Assembly (NCBI GenBank): GCA_017459485.1
Contig: JAFUCW010000495.1
Coordinates: forward strand, 1-9,635
Reading direction: 5' to 3'
DNA length: 9,635 bases
From: Eggerthellaceae bacterium
GTDB taxonomy: Bacteria > Actinomycetota > Coriobacteriia > Coriobacteriales > Eggerthellaceae
The notes under the pieces were generated by a model. The model saw nothing but the letters and a program-made list of their open reading frames with translations, did no database searches and had not been told where the DNA came from. The translations under genes were made by a program, and so were the position numbers. Below are positions 1-6,827 of the stretch, one piece after another. Position 1 is the first letter of the stretch. Each line of letters starts with the position of its first letter.

Positions 1-1
1 C

Positions 2-484
2 ATCCCGTCCTTCGGCTTCGCCGCCGGCACCGATGCCAAGAGCTCCGACGCCCAGCTGGGCCTGGAAGTGGCGCTTTCTACGCTGTGCTCTGGCATTGCA
101 GGCACCAACGTCATCCATGGCGCTGGCAACTTCGAGTCCGGCAACGTGTCCAACCCCACTGTTCTCGTATTGGCCGACGAAATTGCCTGCGAGACGAAGC
201 GCATCATGCGCGGCGTCGAAATGGACGAGGACCGTCTTGCCCGCGGCGTCATCGACGAAGTAAAGCCCGCCGGTAACTACCTGGCAACCAAGCACACCCG
301 TTACTACTTCCGCAGCGAGCAGTTCTGGCCCACGCTGATGAACCGCAAGCGCATTGACGACTGGGCAGCCGAAGGGTCGCTGACGTTGGGCGAGCGCACG
401 GTCAACAAGATGAACGACTTGCTGGTCGCCTACGAGCAGACTCCTCTGCCAGAAGGCGTCGACCTGGACAAGATCGCTGGTTAA
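2..484 (+). CDS. MttB-family (trimethylamine methyltransferase-like) corrinoid methyltransferase, C-terminal part
   Basis: The reading frame is open from the window edge to TAA at 482-484, giving about 160 residues with the start outside the window. It begins with IPSFGFAAGTDAKSSDAQLG and continues through GTNVIHGAGNFESG, the C-terminal half of the COG5598 MttB TIM barrel. It keeps the family's GNYLATKHTRYYFRSEQFW-type block and a helical tail. Members transfer a methyl group from a quaternary or tertiary methylamine to a cognate corrinoid protein in the cytoplasm. No amber codon falls in the visible part; whether one lies upstream cannot be judged. The next gene, 24 bases downstream, is a paralogue, so the two are probably co-transcribed. 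Substrate is unknown: glycine betaine (MtgB-like), carnitine, proline betaine or another methylated amine are all possible. Confidence 0.9.
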   Translation: MPSFGFAAGTDAKSSDAQLGLEVALSTLCSGIAGTNVIHGAGNFESGNVSNPTVLVLADEIACETKRIMRGVEMDEDRLARGVIDEVKPAGNYLATKHTRYYFRSEQFWPTLMNRKRIDDWAAEGSLTLGERTVNKMNDLLVAYEQTPLPEGVDLDKIAG

Positions 485-491
485 AGCGAGT

Positions 492-500
492 AAGGAGAGG
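492..500 (+). promoter_or_regulatory. Ribosome binding site of the second MttB-family gene
   Basis: AAGGAGAGG ends eight bases before ATG 509. It supports that start over the in-frame ATG at 545. Confidence 0.7.
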
Positions 501-508
501 AAATCGAG

Positions 509-1990
509 ATGAGAACTAACCTACGCGCCAATACCGGCGTCAAGATGAATGTCTTTACCGAGGAGCAGTGCCAAGAACTGGTGTTTGCGGCAACCGAAGC
601 CATGTGGTTGACCGGCACCGAGTTCCATGATCCCGAGTCTATCGAGATTCTGCGCAAGGCTGGCTGCACCATCGACGGCATCATTGCCCACATTCCACCG
701 CACATTACAGAGCGTGCATTGCAGACCTGCCAGAAGCACATCGTGCTGTGCAATTCCCGCACGGGCGCACGCGAGTTGTTCCTCGAAGGCGGAAACTCCT
801 ACTTCGGCTCGGGCCCGTGCACACCTTTTACCCGCAACCCTTACACCGAAGAGCGTCATCGTGCCACTCGCGAAAGCGTAAAGTGGGCCACCAAGGTGCT
901 TGATGCGCTGCCCAACATCGACTATGCAATGTCTTTGGGCATCGTTCAGGACGTGCCGCTGCTGCTTTCCGACCGCCACGAGTTCGAGCAGATGGTGCTT
1001 CACACCGACAAGCCGATCATTACGGTGTGCAACGACCAGTACGGCCAGGAAGACAACATCAAGATGGCCGAAGTTATTGCTGGTGGCGAAGAAGAACTTC
1101 GCAACCATCCGTTCATCTGCCTCTACGCAGAACCCATTTCCCCCGGCGTTCATTGCATCGAGGCTGCGCAGAAGATGGTGTATGGTGCTCGCAAGATGCT
1201 GCCCACCATCTACACTCCCTGCATCATGGCTGGTGGCACTGCTCCGGCAACACTGGCAGGCGTTATGGTCCAGGGTCTGTGCGAGTCTCTGTCTGGCCTG
1301 GTTCTGGGTCAGTGCACGCGCGAAGGCTCTCCGTTCATCATGGGCGGTGTGTACACCGTGCTCGACATGGGCTCCACAATCTTCAGCTATGGCGCTCCCG
1401 AGCTCGACCTCATGCTCGCTGGCTTGGCAGACGTTGCCCACTATCTGAAGATTCCGCTGTTCGGTACCGCAGGCTGCACCGACACCTGCGTCATCGACGA
1501 ACAGGCTGGTGTCGAGGCTGCTCTGTCCATGGCCATGACCAACATGTCTGGTGCTAACCTCAACCACGACACTGGCTATGCCGAGTACGGCACCACGTCC
1601 AACCTGGACCTGGTTGTCGTTGCCGACGAAGTTCTGGGCATGGCTCGCCGCATTACTGCCGGCATCGAGACCAACGAAAAGACGCTCGACCTCAAAGAGA
1701 TCGAGAAGGTCGGTCCTGGTGGTCGCTTCCGTGCAGCCGACATTCCCGAGCCCGAGGAAGAGGGCGTCTTCGAGCCCAAGAACTCTCGCGTCGACTACCA
1801 GACCCGTCTGGTCAACCGCGGCGCGCGCGAGATTTGGGAAAAGGCTGGCGGCAAGACCCTCAAGCAGGTCGCCAACGAGAAGGTTCGCGACATCATCGAA
1901 AACCATGAGTGCGAGCCTCTGCCCAAGGACGTTGCTGCAAAGATCCGCGACATGGTCGAAAACGCCGTTGGTCATATGCCTGGTGAATAA
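509..1990 (+). CDS. MttB-family corrinoid methyltransferase, non-pyrrolysine, divergent C-terminus
   Basis: A 493-residue protein, close to the roughly 470-500 residues usual for MttB/MtgB. The segment IPLFGTAGCTDTCVIDEQAG (residues 315-334) followed by GANLNHDTGYAEYG aligns by eye with the equivalent part of the upstream partial gene, so the two are paralogues. The frame has no TAG, so this is a non-pyrrolysine member. In such members, as in MtgB, the substrate is usually a quaternary amine rather than trimethylamine. The stretch after residue 400 departs from the family: where the upstream copy has GNYLATKHT followed by an aromatic-rich block, this one has GGRFRAADIPEPEEEGVFEP and a charged helix. 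Substrate or partner preference has therefore probably changed. Start at 509 is supported by the ribosome binding site. The cognate B12-binding protein is not in the window. Confidence 0.9.
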   Translation: MRTNLRANTGVKMNVFTEEQCQELVFAATEAMWLTGTEFHDPESIEILRKAGCTIDGIIAHIPPHITERALQTCQKHIVLCNSRTGARELFLEGGNSYFGSGPCTPFTRNPYTEERHRATRESVKWATKVLDALPNIDYAMSLGIVQDVPLLLSDRHEFEQMVLHTDKPIITVCNDQYGQEDNIKMAEVIAGGEEELRNHPFICLYAEPISPGVHCIEAAQKMVYGARKMLPTIYTPCIMAGGTAPATLAGVMVQGLCESLSGLVLGQCTREGSPFIMGGVYTVLDMGSTIFSYGAPELDLMLAGLADVAHYLKIPLFGTAGCTDTCVIDEQAGVEAALSMAMTNMSGANLNHDTGYAEYGTTSNLDLVVVADEVLGMARRITAGIETNEKTLDLKEIEKVGPGGRFRAADIPEPEEEGVFEPKNSRVDYQTRLVNRGAREIWEKAGGKTLKQVANEKVRDIIENHECEPLPKDVAAKIRDMVENAVGHMPGE

Positions 1991-2004
1991 GGAACCAATT
2001 CCTT
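1989..2004 (+). repeat. Short inverted repeat overlapping the MttB stop codon
   Basis: AAGGAA (1989-1994) and TTCCTT (1999-2004) form a six-base-pair stem with a CCAA loop. It covers the end of the TAA stop. It has no T-tract and is too weak to call a terminator; it could be chance. Confidence 0.35.
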
Positions 2005-2025
2005 ATATGGGGACGTAAGGGAACA

Positions 2026-2079
2026 TTTCTCTGCGGAAACGGGAAAACTGCTGCAAGGCAGTTTTCCCATGCAGAGAAA
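2026..2079 (+). repeat. Two-tier intergenic hairpin between the MttB-family and HyuA-like genes
   Basis: The inner stem is GGGAAAACTGC (2041-2051) paired with GCAGTTTTCCC (2058-2068), a perfect 11 bp with loop TGCAAG. The outer stem is TTTCTCTGC (2026-2034) paired with GCAGAGAAA (2071-2079), a perfect 9 bp. They are separated by an asymmetric internal loop, GGAAAC on one side and AT on the other. No T-run follows; the ribosome binding site AAGGAGG (2084-2090) comes five bases later. It therefore looks like an mRNA-stabilising, processing or translation-tuning structure inside an operon rather than an intrinsic terminator. Confidence 0.8.
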
Positions 2080-2083
2080 CATC

Positions 2084-2090
2084 AAGGAGG
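2084..2090 (+). promoter_or_regulatory. Ribosome binding site of the HyuA-like gene
   Basis: AAGGAGG ends ten bases before ATG 2101. It lies directly behind the two-tier hairpin, so folding upstream could influence access to it. Confidence 0.7.
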
Positions 2091-2100
2091 CATTAGGAAC

Positions 2101-4140
2101 ATGTCTTTAGTTTTAGGAATAGATACGGGAGGTACCTACACCGACGGAGTGGTCTTCGATCGCGTGAGCCGTCAGGTGCTTGCAAAAGCCAAGAGTCGAA
2201 CGACGCGCGAAGACTTGAGTATCGGCATCACGGGCGTCATTGATGCAGTGCAGTTCGACGAATTGGACAAGATCGAGGTCGTTTCCATGTCCACCACTTT
2301 GGCAACCAACGCCATCGTGGAGGGCTCGGGATGCGAAGTAGGGCTGTTGCTGCTGGGTTATCATCCTGACCAAGAATGGGACATCCCGGCTGCCGTTGCC
2401 TGTACGGTGCCTGGTGGACACAACGTTAAAGGTTTGGCCAAAGAGCCCTTCGACGACGATGCCACTAGGGAAGCGCTCGAATCCATGCGCGGCTCAGTCG
2501 ACGCCGTTGCCATTTCCGGCTATCTGAGCGTGCGTAACCCCGAGCACGAGATTCGTGCGAAAGAGCTGGTCACCGAAGTGCTCGGCGTGCCAACCGTGTG
2601 TGCCCATGACCTTACCCGTTCGCTGGGCATCTACGAGCGCACCACGACCGCCGTGCTCAATGCCAAGCTTATGCCCATCATTGCCAATTTGCTTAAAGCA
2701 GTGCGCAGTTCTTTGGATAGAAGAAACATTAAGGCGCCCATTATGGTGGTGCGCGGCGATGGCACCCTCATTGGTGAAGAGAAGGCCAAGGACAAACCCA
2801 TCGAAACGATGCTTTCCGGCCCTGCGGCAAGTATCATCGGAGCGTCGTTCCTTTCGGAGGAAAAGGACGCGTTCGTCTTCGATATGGGCGGCACCACATC
2901 CGACGTGGCCGTAGTGAAAGACGGCATTCCGCGCATCGACGAAGAAGGCGCCTATGTAGGCGGCTTCCTCACGCGTGTGAAAGCCGCTGCTATTTCCACA
3001 TTCGGGTTGGGCGGAGACAGCTACATCTGGATGGACATGGAGCGCAGGCTCAATGTTGGTCCGCAGCGCGTGATTCCTATCGCTGTGGCGGTGTCGGAGT
3101 TCCCTTATTTGTATCGCGAGCTCGAGAAGGTCAACGTTCCGTACGGGTACCTGCTCAACTATTGCCAGGTCGTGGACTGCTTCCGCATCAACAACACGAA
3201 TGCGACCACCGTGTTCAACGAAATGGAAAAGCGTATCATTTCCGCGCTGGAAGACGGGCCGCACAACGTGTTCGAGATTGCTGATCGCCTTGAAACGTTG
3301 CCTAACATGATGAACTTCGACCGTTTGGTCAGCTCGGGTGTGCTCGGCCGCATCTCGGTCACGCCGACCGACCTGCTTCACGCCGACGACACGCTCAGCA
3401 TTTGGGACACCAAGGCGTCCAAGCTTGCAGTGACGCTGCTTGCCAAGCGCTTCAACAAGCCGATGGATGAATTCTTGGAGGAAGCGAAAGACCGCGTCGT
3501 AGACGAGCTGTGCTACGCGGCAACTCAGAGTCTTGTCAACTATGAAGGTGGCGGATTCGACCTGAAGACGGATCCTGGTGCTGCGTTCTTCTTCAAGAAG
3601 CAGCTGCATCCTGATGGTGAAGGTTATTTGAGCGCTGCCATCAACCCGAAGATTCCGCTCATAGGTGTGGGCGCGCCTATCGCCAATTGGCTACCGCCAA
3701 CGGCCGAACGCATTGGCTGCCGCCTGGTGGTGCCCAACGATGCGGAAGTTGCCAACGCCATCGGATCGGCTGTGGGTCGCGTCATGGAGTCTGTCAAGAT
3801 TCTGGTTACGCCCGGCGACAACAACGACGGCTTCAATCTGCACTCTGCATATGAAATGAAGTTCTTCGCAGATCTGGAAGAGGCTATCGCCTACGCCATG
3901 GAGTTCGCGGAGAACAAGGTGCGCGAAATAGCCCAAGAAAACGGCGTTGCCAATCCGGAGATTACCGTGAACCGCAACGACGTGTACGCTGCATCGGGTG
4001 ACGACGAAAGCGACGGCGATATCTACATCGAAACGAACGTCGAGGCCATTGCGACCGATACGCCCGAATGGGAGACGGAAGAGCGCAAAGAGCACTTCTT
4101 CGTTGACACGCGTGGTCGCGGCATGACGATGGACGACTAA
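2101..4140 (+). CDS. Hydantoinase A/oxoprolinase-like ASKHA ATPase, stand-alone
   Basis: A 679-residue protein with the hydantoinase/oxoprolinase N-terminal domain. The phosphate-1 loop GIDTGGTYTDG is near residues 6-16, STTLATNAIVEG lies around residue 63, and YERTTTAVLNAKL follows. The HyuA central domain has phosphate-2 motif FDMGGTTSDVAVV at 260-272 and GLGGDS at 302-307, where HyuA usually has GAGGGS. From about 320 to 430 it departs from HyuA: the usual PGPACYG region is missing and a helical stretch resembling a small winged helix is present. It then returns to family sequence with TPTDLLHADDT, IGVGAPIANWLPP (521 on) and NDAEVANAIGSAVG (546-559). The family hydrolyses cyclic amides with ATP, normally with a HyuB partner, and none is seen here. 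The setting among corrinoid methyltransferases also allows a reactivase role like that of the ASKHA protein RamA, but no iron-sulphur Cys cluster is visible. The true activity is open. Confidence 0.85.
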   Translation: MSLVLGIDTGGTYTDGVVFDRVSRQVLAKAKSRTTREDLSIGITGVIDAVQFDELDKIEVVSMSTTLATNAIVEGSGCEVGLLLLGYHPDQEWDIPAAVACTVPGGHNVKGLAKEPFDDDATREALESMRGSVDAVAISGYLSVRNPEHEIRAKELVTEVLGVPTVCAHDLTRSLGIYERTTTAVLNAKLMPIIANLLKAVRSSLDRRNIKAPIMVVRGDGTLIGEEKAKDKPIETMLSGPAASIIGASFLSEEKDAFVFDMGGTTSDVAVVKDGIPRIDEEGAYVGGFLTRVKAAAISTFGLGGDSYIWMDMERRLNVGPQRVIPIAVAVSEFPYLYRELEKVNVPYGYLLNYCQVVDCFRINNTNATTVFNEMEKRIISALEDGPHNVFEIADRLETLPNMMNFDRLVSSGVLGRISVTPTDLLHADDTLSIWDTKASKLAVTLLAKRFNKPMDEFLEEAKDRVVDELCYAATQSLVNYEGGGFDLKTDPGAAFFFKKQLHPDGEGYLSAAINPKIPLIGVGAPIANWLPPTAERIGCRLVVPNDAEVANAIGSAVGRVMESVKILVTPGDNNDGFNLHSAYEMKFFADLEEAIAYAMEFAENKVREIAQENGVANPEITVNRNDVYAASGDDESDGDIYIETNVEAIATDTPEWETEERKEHFFVDTRGRGMTMDD

Positions 4141-4149
4141 CTGAAAGGT

Positions 4150-4182
4150 GCGGGCTGTCCTTGGGGAGGAGGAACAGCCCGC
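4150..4182 (+). terminator. Stem-loop after the HyuA-like gene, possible attenuator or partial terminator
   Basis: GCGGGCTGT (4150-4158) pairs perfectly with ACAGCCCGC (4174-4182). Two further C-G pairs (4159-4160 with 4171-4172) extend the stem past a bulged A. The loop is the purine-rich TTGGGGAGGA. The 3' flank is CTGTCATATAAT rather than a T-run, so classical Rho-independent termination would be weak. It sits nine bases after the upstream stop and just before promoter-like sequence, which suits a boundary between two transcription units. Confidence 0.55.
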
Positions 4183-4205
4183 TGTCATATAATCTGTCAT
4201 ATAAT
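4182..4205 (+). promoter_or_regulatory. Exact 12-bp tandem repeat carrying two TATAAT boxes; candidate promoter for the downstream unit
   Basis: CTGTCATATAAT occurs twice head to tail, at 4182-4193 and 4194-4205. Each copy ends in a consensus -10 hexamer TATAAT (4188-4193 and 4200-4205). The surroundings to 4260 are AT-rich in an otherwise GC-rich region, as for a promoter. No good -35 box lies 16-18 bases upstream of either, because the preceding hairpin fills that place. The promoter call is therefore an inference; the repeat itself is certain. Confidence 0.5.
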
Positions 4206-4247
4206 ATAGGTAATGGCGGAAAACGATTAGACAAATCCAAACGAAAG

Positions 4248-4255
4248 AAAGGAAG
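4248..4255 (+). promoter_or_regulatory. Ribosome binding site of the AcsE/MtgA-like gene
   Basis: AAAGGAAG ends six bases before ATG 4262. Confidence 0.6.
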
Positions 4256-4261
4256 ACACGC

Positions 4262-5077
4262 ATGAGCTTTATCATCATCGCCGAGAAGATTAACGGCTCC
4301 GTACCTCGCACCAAGGAGGCCATTGAAGCTCGCGACGCCGACTACATCAGGCAGATCGCAAAGGCGCAGGCCGACGCAGGCGCAACCTATATCGACGTGA
4401 ATGCTGGCGTCGAGCCCTCCGAAGAGCACGAGGTCATGGAGTGGCTTATCGACCTCGTTCAGGAAGTCACCGACACCCCGCTGTGCATCGACAGCGCCGA
4501 CCCGCAGGTCATGGTAGACATGATGCCGAAGGCAAACGCAGTGGGCTGCCTGAACTCCGTCAACATGGAAGGCAACAAGTGCGATGTCGTGTTCCCCGCC
4601 ATTGCGGGCACCGAATGGTACGTTGTTGCTCTTACTTGCGACGAAGAGGGTATTCCGACCGACCCCCAGAAGAAGTTCGAAATTGCGCAGAAGATTATCG
4701 CCAAGGCCGACGAGTATGGCGTGGACCACGAGAAGATTCTGTTTGACCCGCTGGTGACCACACTGGGCACCAACCAGGAATCGTTCGTACAGTTCACCGA
4801 GGCCACCAAGCTCATCAAGGAAGCTTGGCCCGAGGTTCACATTACTTCCGGCCTTTCCAACATCAGCTTTGGTCTGCCTAGCCGCAAGACCATCAACATG
4901 CAGTTCCTGGCCCTGGCCATGTACGACGGCATGGATAGCGCCATCATGGACCCGACGTCTCGCGACATGATGGGCGCCATGTTCGCCACCCAGGCCCTCA
5001 TGAATAAGGACCCGTACTGCAAGGACTACACAATGGGCTTCCGCAACGGTCTGTTCGGCAACAAGCCGCAGGCATAA
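4262..5077 (+). CDS. Methyltetrahydrofolate:corrinoid methyltransferase of the AcsE/MtgA type
   Basis: A 271-residue single-domain TIM barrel of the pterin-binding (DHPS-like) family, the usual length for AcsE and MtgA. Visible family motifs in order are AEKING (7-12), DVNAG (45-49), CIDSAD (75-80), NSVN (98-101), FDPLV (161-165) and SGLSNISFGLPSR (196-208), which shape the pterin pocket. Enzymes of this type move a methyl group between a corrinoid protein and tetrahydrofolate. Next to MttB-family proteins the expected direction is methyl-corrinoid to THF, feeding methyl-THF into the methyl branch of C1 metabolism, as MtgA does in Desulfitobacterium glycine betaine demethylation. It starts a likely second transcription unit with grdX and the component B genes. 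The exact corrinoid partner is not in the window. Confidence 0.88.
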   Translation: MSFIIIAEKINGSVPRTKEAIEARDADYIRQIAKAQADAGATYIDVNAGVEPSEEHEVMEWLIDLVQEVTDTPLCIDSADPQVMVDMMPKANAVGCLNSVNMEGNKCDVVFPAIAGTEWYVVALTCDEEGIPTDPQKKFEIAQKIIAKADEYGVDHEKILFDPLVTTLGTNQESFVQFTEATKLIKEAWPEVHITSGLSNISFGLPSRKTINMQFLALAMYDGMDSAIMDPTSRDMMGAMFATQALMNKDPYCKDYTMGFRNGLFGNKPQA

Positions 5078-5119
5078 GGGGCGAAGGCGTAATTCAGCCG
5101 AGCACGCACGGAGGCAGCA

Positions 5120-5488
5120 ATGATCGTCGTCACAAACAACCCGCTTCTGCATGCAGAACCGAACGCGCTGTTCGTCGACGGCAGCTTCCGTGACGTGCTC
5201 GTCAAGGTGAGAGACTTGGTGTATTCAGGCCACGAGTTGGTGACGCATCCGCTGTTCGCCAGCTTGGGCATGATGTTCTCGCCCTACCGCACGGTAGTTT
5301 TGGGTGAGTCGTGTGGTAGGGCGAGCGACTTCGAAATGGAGTTGGTCGAACACGCCATTCAGACCTATGACCAAGCGACAGAAGGCCGCGTTCGCCTGCA
5401 CGAATACGACGACGACTACGCATGGATGGACCGTAGTTTGTATTATTCGGCGATGGAGGACCAGGGTCTGGTTGTCGCAGGGAAATAA
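5120..5488 (+). CDS. grdX: GrdX family protein
   Basis: A 122-residue soluble protein starting MIVVTNNPLL, with THPLFASLGMMFSPYRTVVLG in the middle and a DDDYAWMDRSLYYSAMEDQGL tail. Size, the VTNNP start and the position directly before the component B genes match GrdX, a small protein of unknown biochemical role found in glycine, sarcosine and betaine reductase operons. The ATG is preceded at five bases by CGGAGG (5109-5114). The gene lies 42 bases after the methyltransferase and 42 bases before the component B proprotein gene, so all are probably one operon. There are no membrane segments or metal-binding motifs to suggest an activity. Confidence 0.82.
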   Translation: MIVVTNNPLLHAEPNALFVDGSFRDVLVKVRDLVYSGHELVTHPLFASLGMMFSPYRTVVLGESCGRASDFEMELVEHAIQTYDQATEGRVRLHEYDDDYAWMDRSLYYSAMEDQGLVVAGK

Positions 5489-5517
5489 GGGAGAAGAAGG
5501 AGATCGCGTAAGCGAAC

Positions 5518-5523
5518 GGAGGT
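5518..5523 (+). promoter_or_regulatory. Ribosome binding site deciding a GTG start
   Basis: GGAGGT ends seven bases before GTG 5531. It fixes this GTG as the start of the component B alpha/beta gene. Confidence 0.75.
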
Positions 5524-5530
5524 GTTTTGA

Positions 5531-6814
5531 GTGAAGTTAGAACAAGGGTTGATCTACATTAAAGACGTGGTAGGCGGCAGTGAGAACGCCGTGAAAGACG
5601 GCGTGCTGACGGTCGATGTAGAGGGCTTGAAGGCACATCTGCTAGAAGATCCGAAAGTCAAGGCAGTGGAAGTGGATTTTGCCAAGCCAGGCGATCATAC
5701 GCGTATTGTGCCAGTGAAGGACGTCATCGAGCCGCGCTTCAACTTCGACCGCGTCAACGGCTTCCCTGGCATGACGGTGAAGTATAACGAATGCGGCAAC
5801 GGTCGCGTGAACGTGCTTCGCGGTGCTGCGGTGGTCACCATCGGCGATGCCGTGGGCTTCCAAGAAGGCGTCATCGACATGTGGGGCGAAGGTGCCCTGT
5901 GGACGCCATTCAGCAAGACGTACAACATTGTGGTTGACATCACGCCCATCGATGGCGTGGACCCGCACGAGCACGAGACCATCGTGCGCATGGCTGGCTT
6001 GCGCGCAGGGACCTACGTGGGCCTTGCGGCGGAAAACGCCACAGTCGACGAAGTGAAGACATGGGAACTCGGCCCCATGAAGGAAGAGGCGGAAAAGTAT
6101 CCCGATCTTCCGAAGGTGGCCTATGTGCAGATGACCATTTCCCAGGGCCTGCTGCACGACGTCTACATGTACGGCGTGGACGTAAAGGAGATTATTCCTA
6201 CCTGGTTCCATCCAAACGAGGAGCTTGATAGCGCCATCGTGTCCGGCAACTGCGTGGCTGCGTGCGACAAGATTACCACGTACCAGCACCAGACGAACCC
6301 GCTGACCGAAGACCTATACGAGCAGCATGGCAAGACCATCAACTACATCGGCAACATCCTGTCACCCGAGCTGACAACGCTCGACGGCAAATTCCGCAAT
6401 TGCGACTACACCGCAAAACTTTGCGAGCAGTTGGGCGCCGACGGCGTGATCGTGTCCGAAGAGGGCTACGGCAATCCAGACTCCGACTTGGTCATGATCT
6501 GCAAGCGCCTGGAAACCCGCGGCATCAAGACCGCTTTGGTGACCGACGAGTGCTCTGGCTGGGACGGCACGAGCCAGCCTCTGACCGACACAGCGCCCGA
6601 AGCAGTGGCAGTGGTCAGCTCTGGCAACGTGAGCAAGGTGGTCGAGCTCGAGCCCGCCGACAAGGTCCTCGGCAACCTGAAGGCGGCCGAGACGGTGGCA
6701 GGTGGCTGGGCCGGATGTGTGGGCGAAGACGGCAGCTTGAAGGTCGAGCTGAACGCCGTTATCGGCGCCACGTCTGAAATTGGCTATCACAACGCTTCCG
6801 TGAAGCTGTACTAG
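5531..6814 (+). CDS. grdE: Glycine/sarcosine/betaine reductase component B alpha/beta proprotein (pyruvoyl enzyme)
   Basis: A 427-residue protein that is colinear with GrdE/GrdG/GrdI. It starts MKLEQGLIYIKDV and has PVKDVIEPRFNFD, FPGMT, VGFQEGVIDMWG, TPFS, then DLPKVAYVQMTISQGLLHDVYMYGVD. The maturation site SGNCVAACDK contains Asn240-Cys241. In this family the chain is cut there and the Cys becomes an N-terminal pyruvoyl group that binds the amino substrate as a Schiff base. The beta half continues with EEGYGNPDSDLVMICK and ends GYHNASVKLY. All key positions look intact. It would form component B with the selenoprotein encoded 13 bases downstream. Sequence alone does not separate glycine (E), sarcosine (G) and betaine (I) types; the methyltransferase neighbours favour an N-methylated substrate, so the symbol stands for the family. 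Confidence 0.92.
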   Translation: MKLEQGLIYIKDVVGGSENAVKDGVLTVDVEGLKAHLLEDPKVKAVEVDFAKPGDHTRIVPVKDVIEPRFNFDRVNGFPGMTVKYNECGNGRVNVLRGAAVVTIGDAVGFQEGVIDMWGEGALWTPFSKTYNIVVDITPIDGVDPHEHETIVRMAGLRAGTYVGLAAENATVDEVKTWELGPMKEEAEKYPDLPKVAYVQMTISQGLLHDVYMYGVDVKEIIPTWFHPNEELDSAIVSGNCVAACDKITTYQHQTNPLTEDLYEQHGKTINYIGNILSPELTTLDGKFRNCDYTAKLCEQLGADGVIVSEEGYGNPDSDLVMICKRLETRGIKTALVTDECSGWDGTSQPLTDTAPEAVAVVSSGNVSKVVELEPADKVLGNLKAAETVAGGWAGCVGEDGSLKVELNAVIGATSEIGYHNASVKLY

Positions 6815-6827
6815 AGGGGAGTGAGCA

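Noticed and set aside
521..1975. Long minus-strand open frame (484 codons) opposite the second MttB-family gene
   Set aside because: It is a mirror of the real gene caused by GC-rich codon use; the translation has no recognisable domain and the + strand protein is a clear family member.
509..1990. Pyrrolysine (amber) use in the MttB-family protein
   Set aside because: No in-frame TAG exists in the complete gene, and no amber codon appears in the visible part of the upstream copy.
2494..3609. Minus-strand open frame (371 codons) inside the HyuA-like gene
   Set aside because: Antisense shadow; the + strand carries both ASKHA motifs in a continuous frame.
3962..5152. Minus-strand open frame (396 codons) across three + strand genes
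   Set aside because: It spans an intergenic region and several well-identified genes on the other strand and resembles no protein family.
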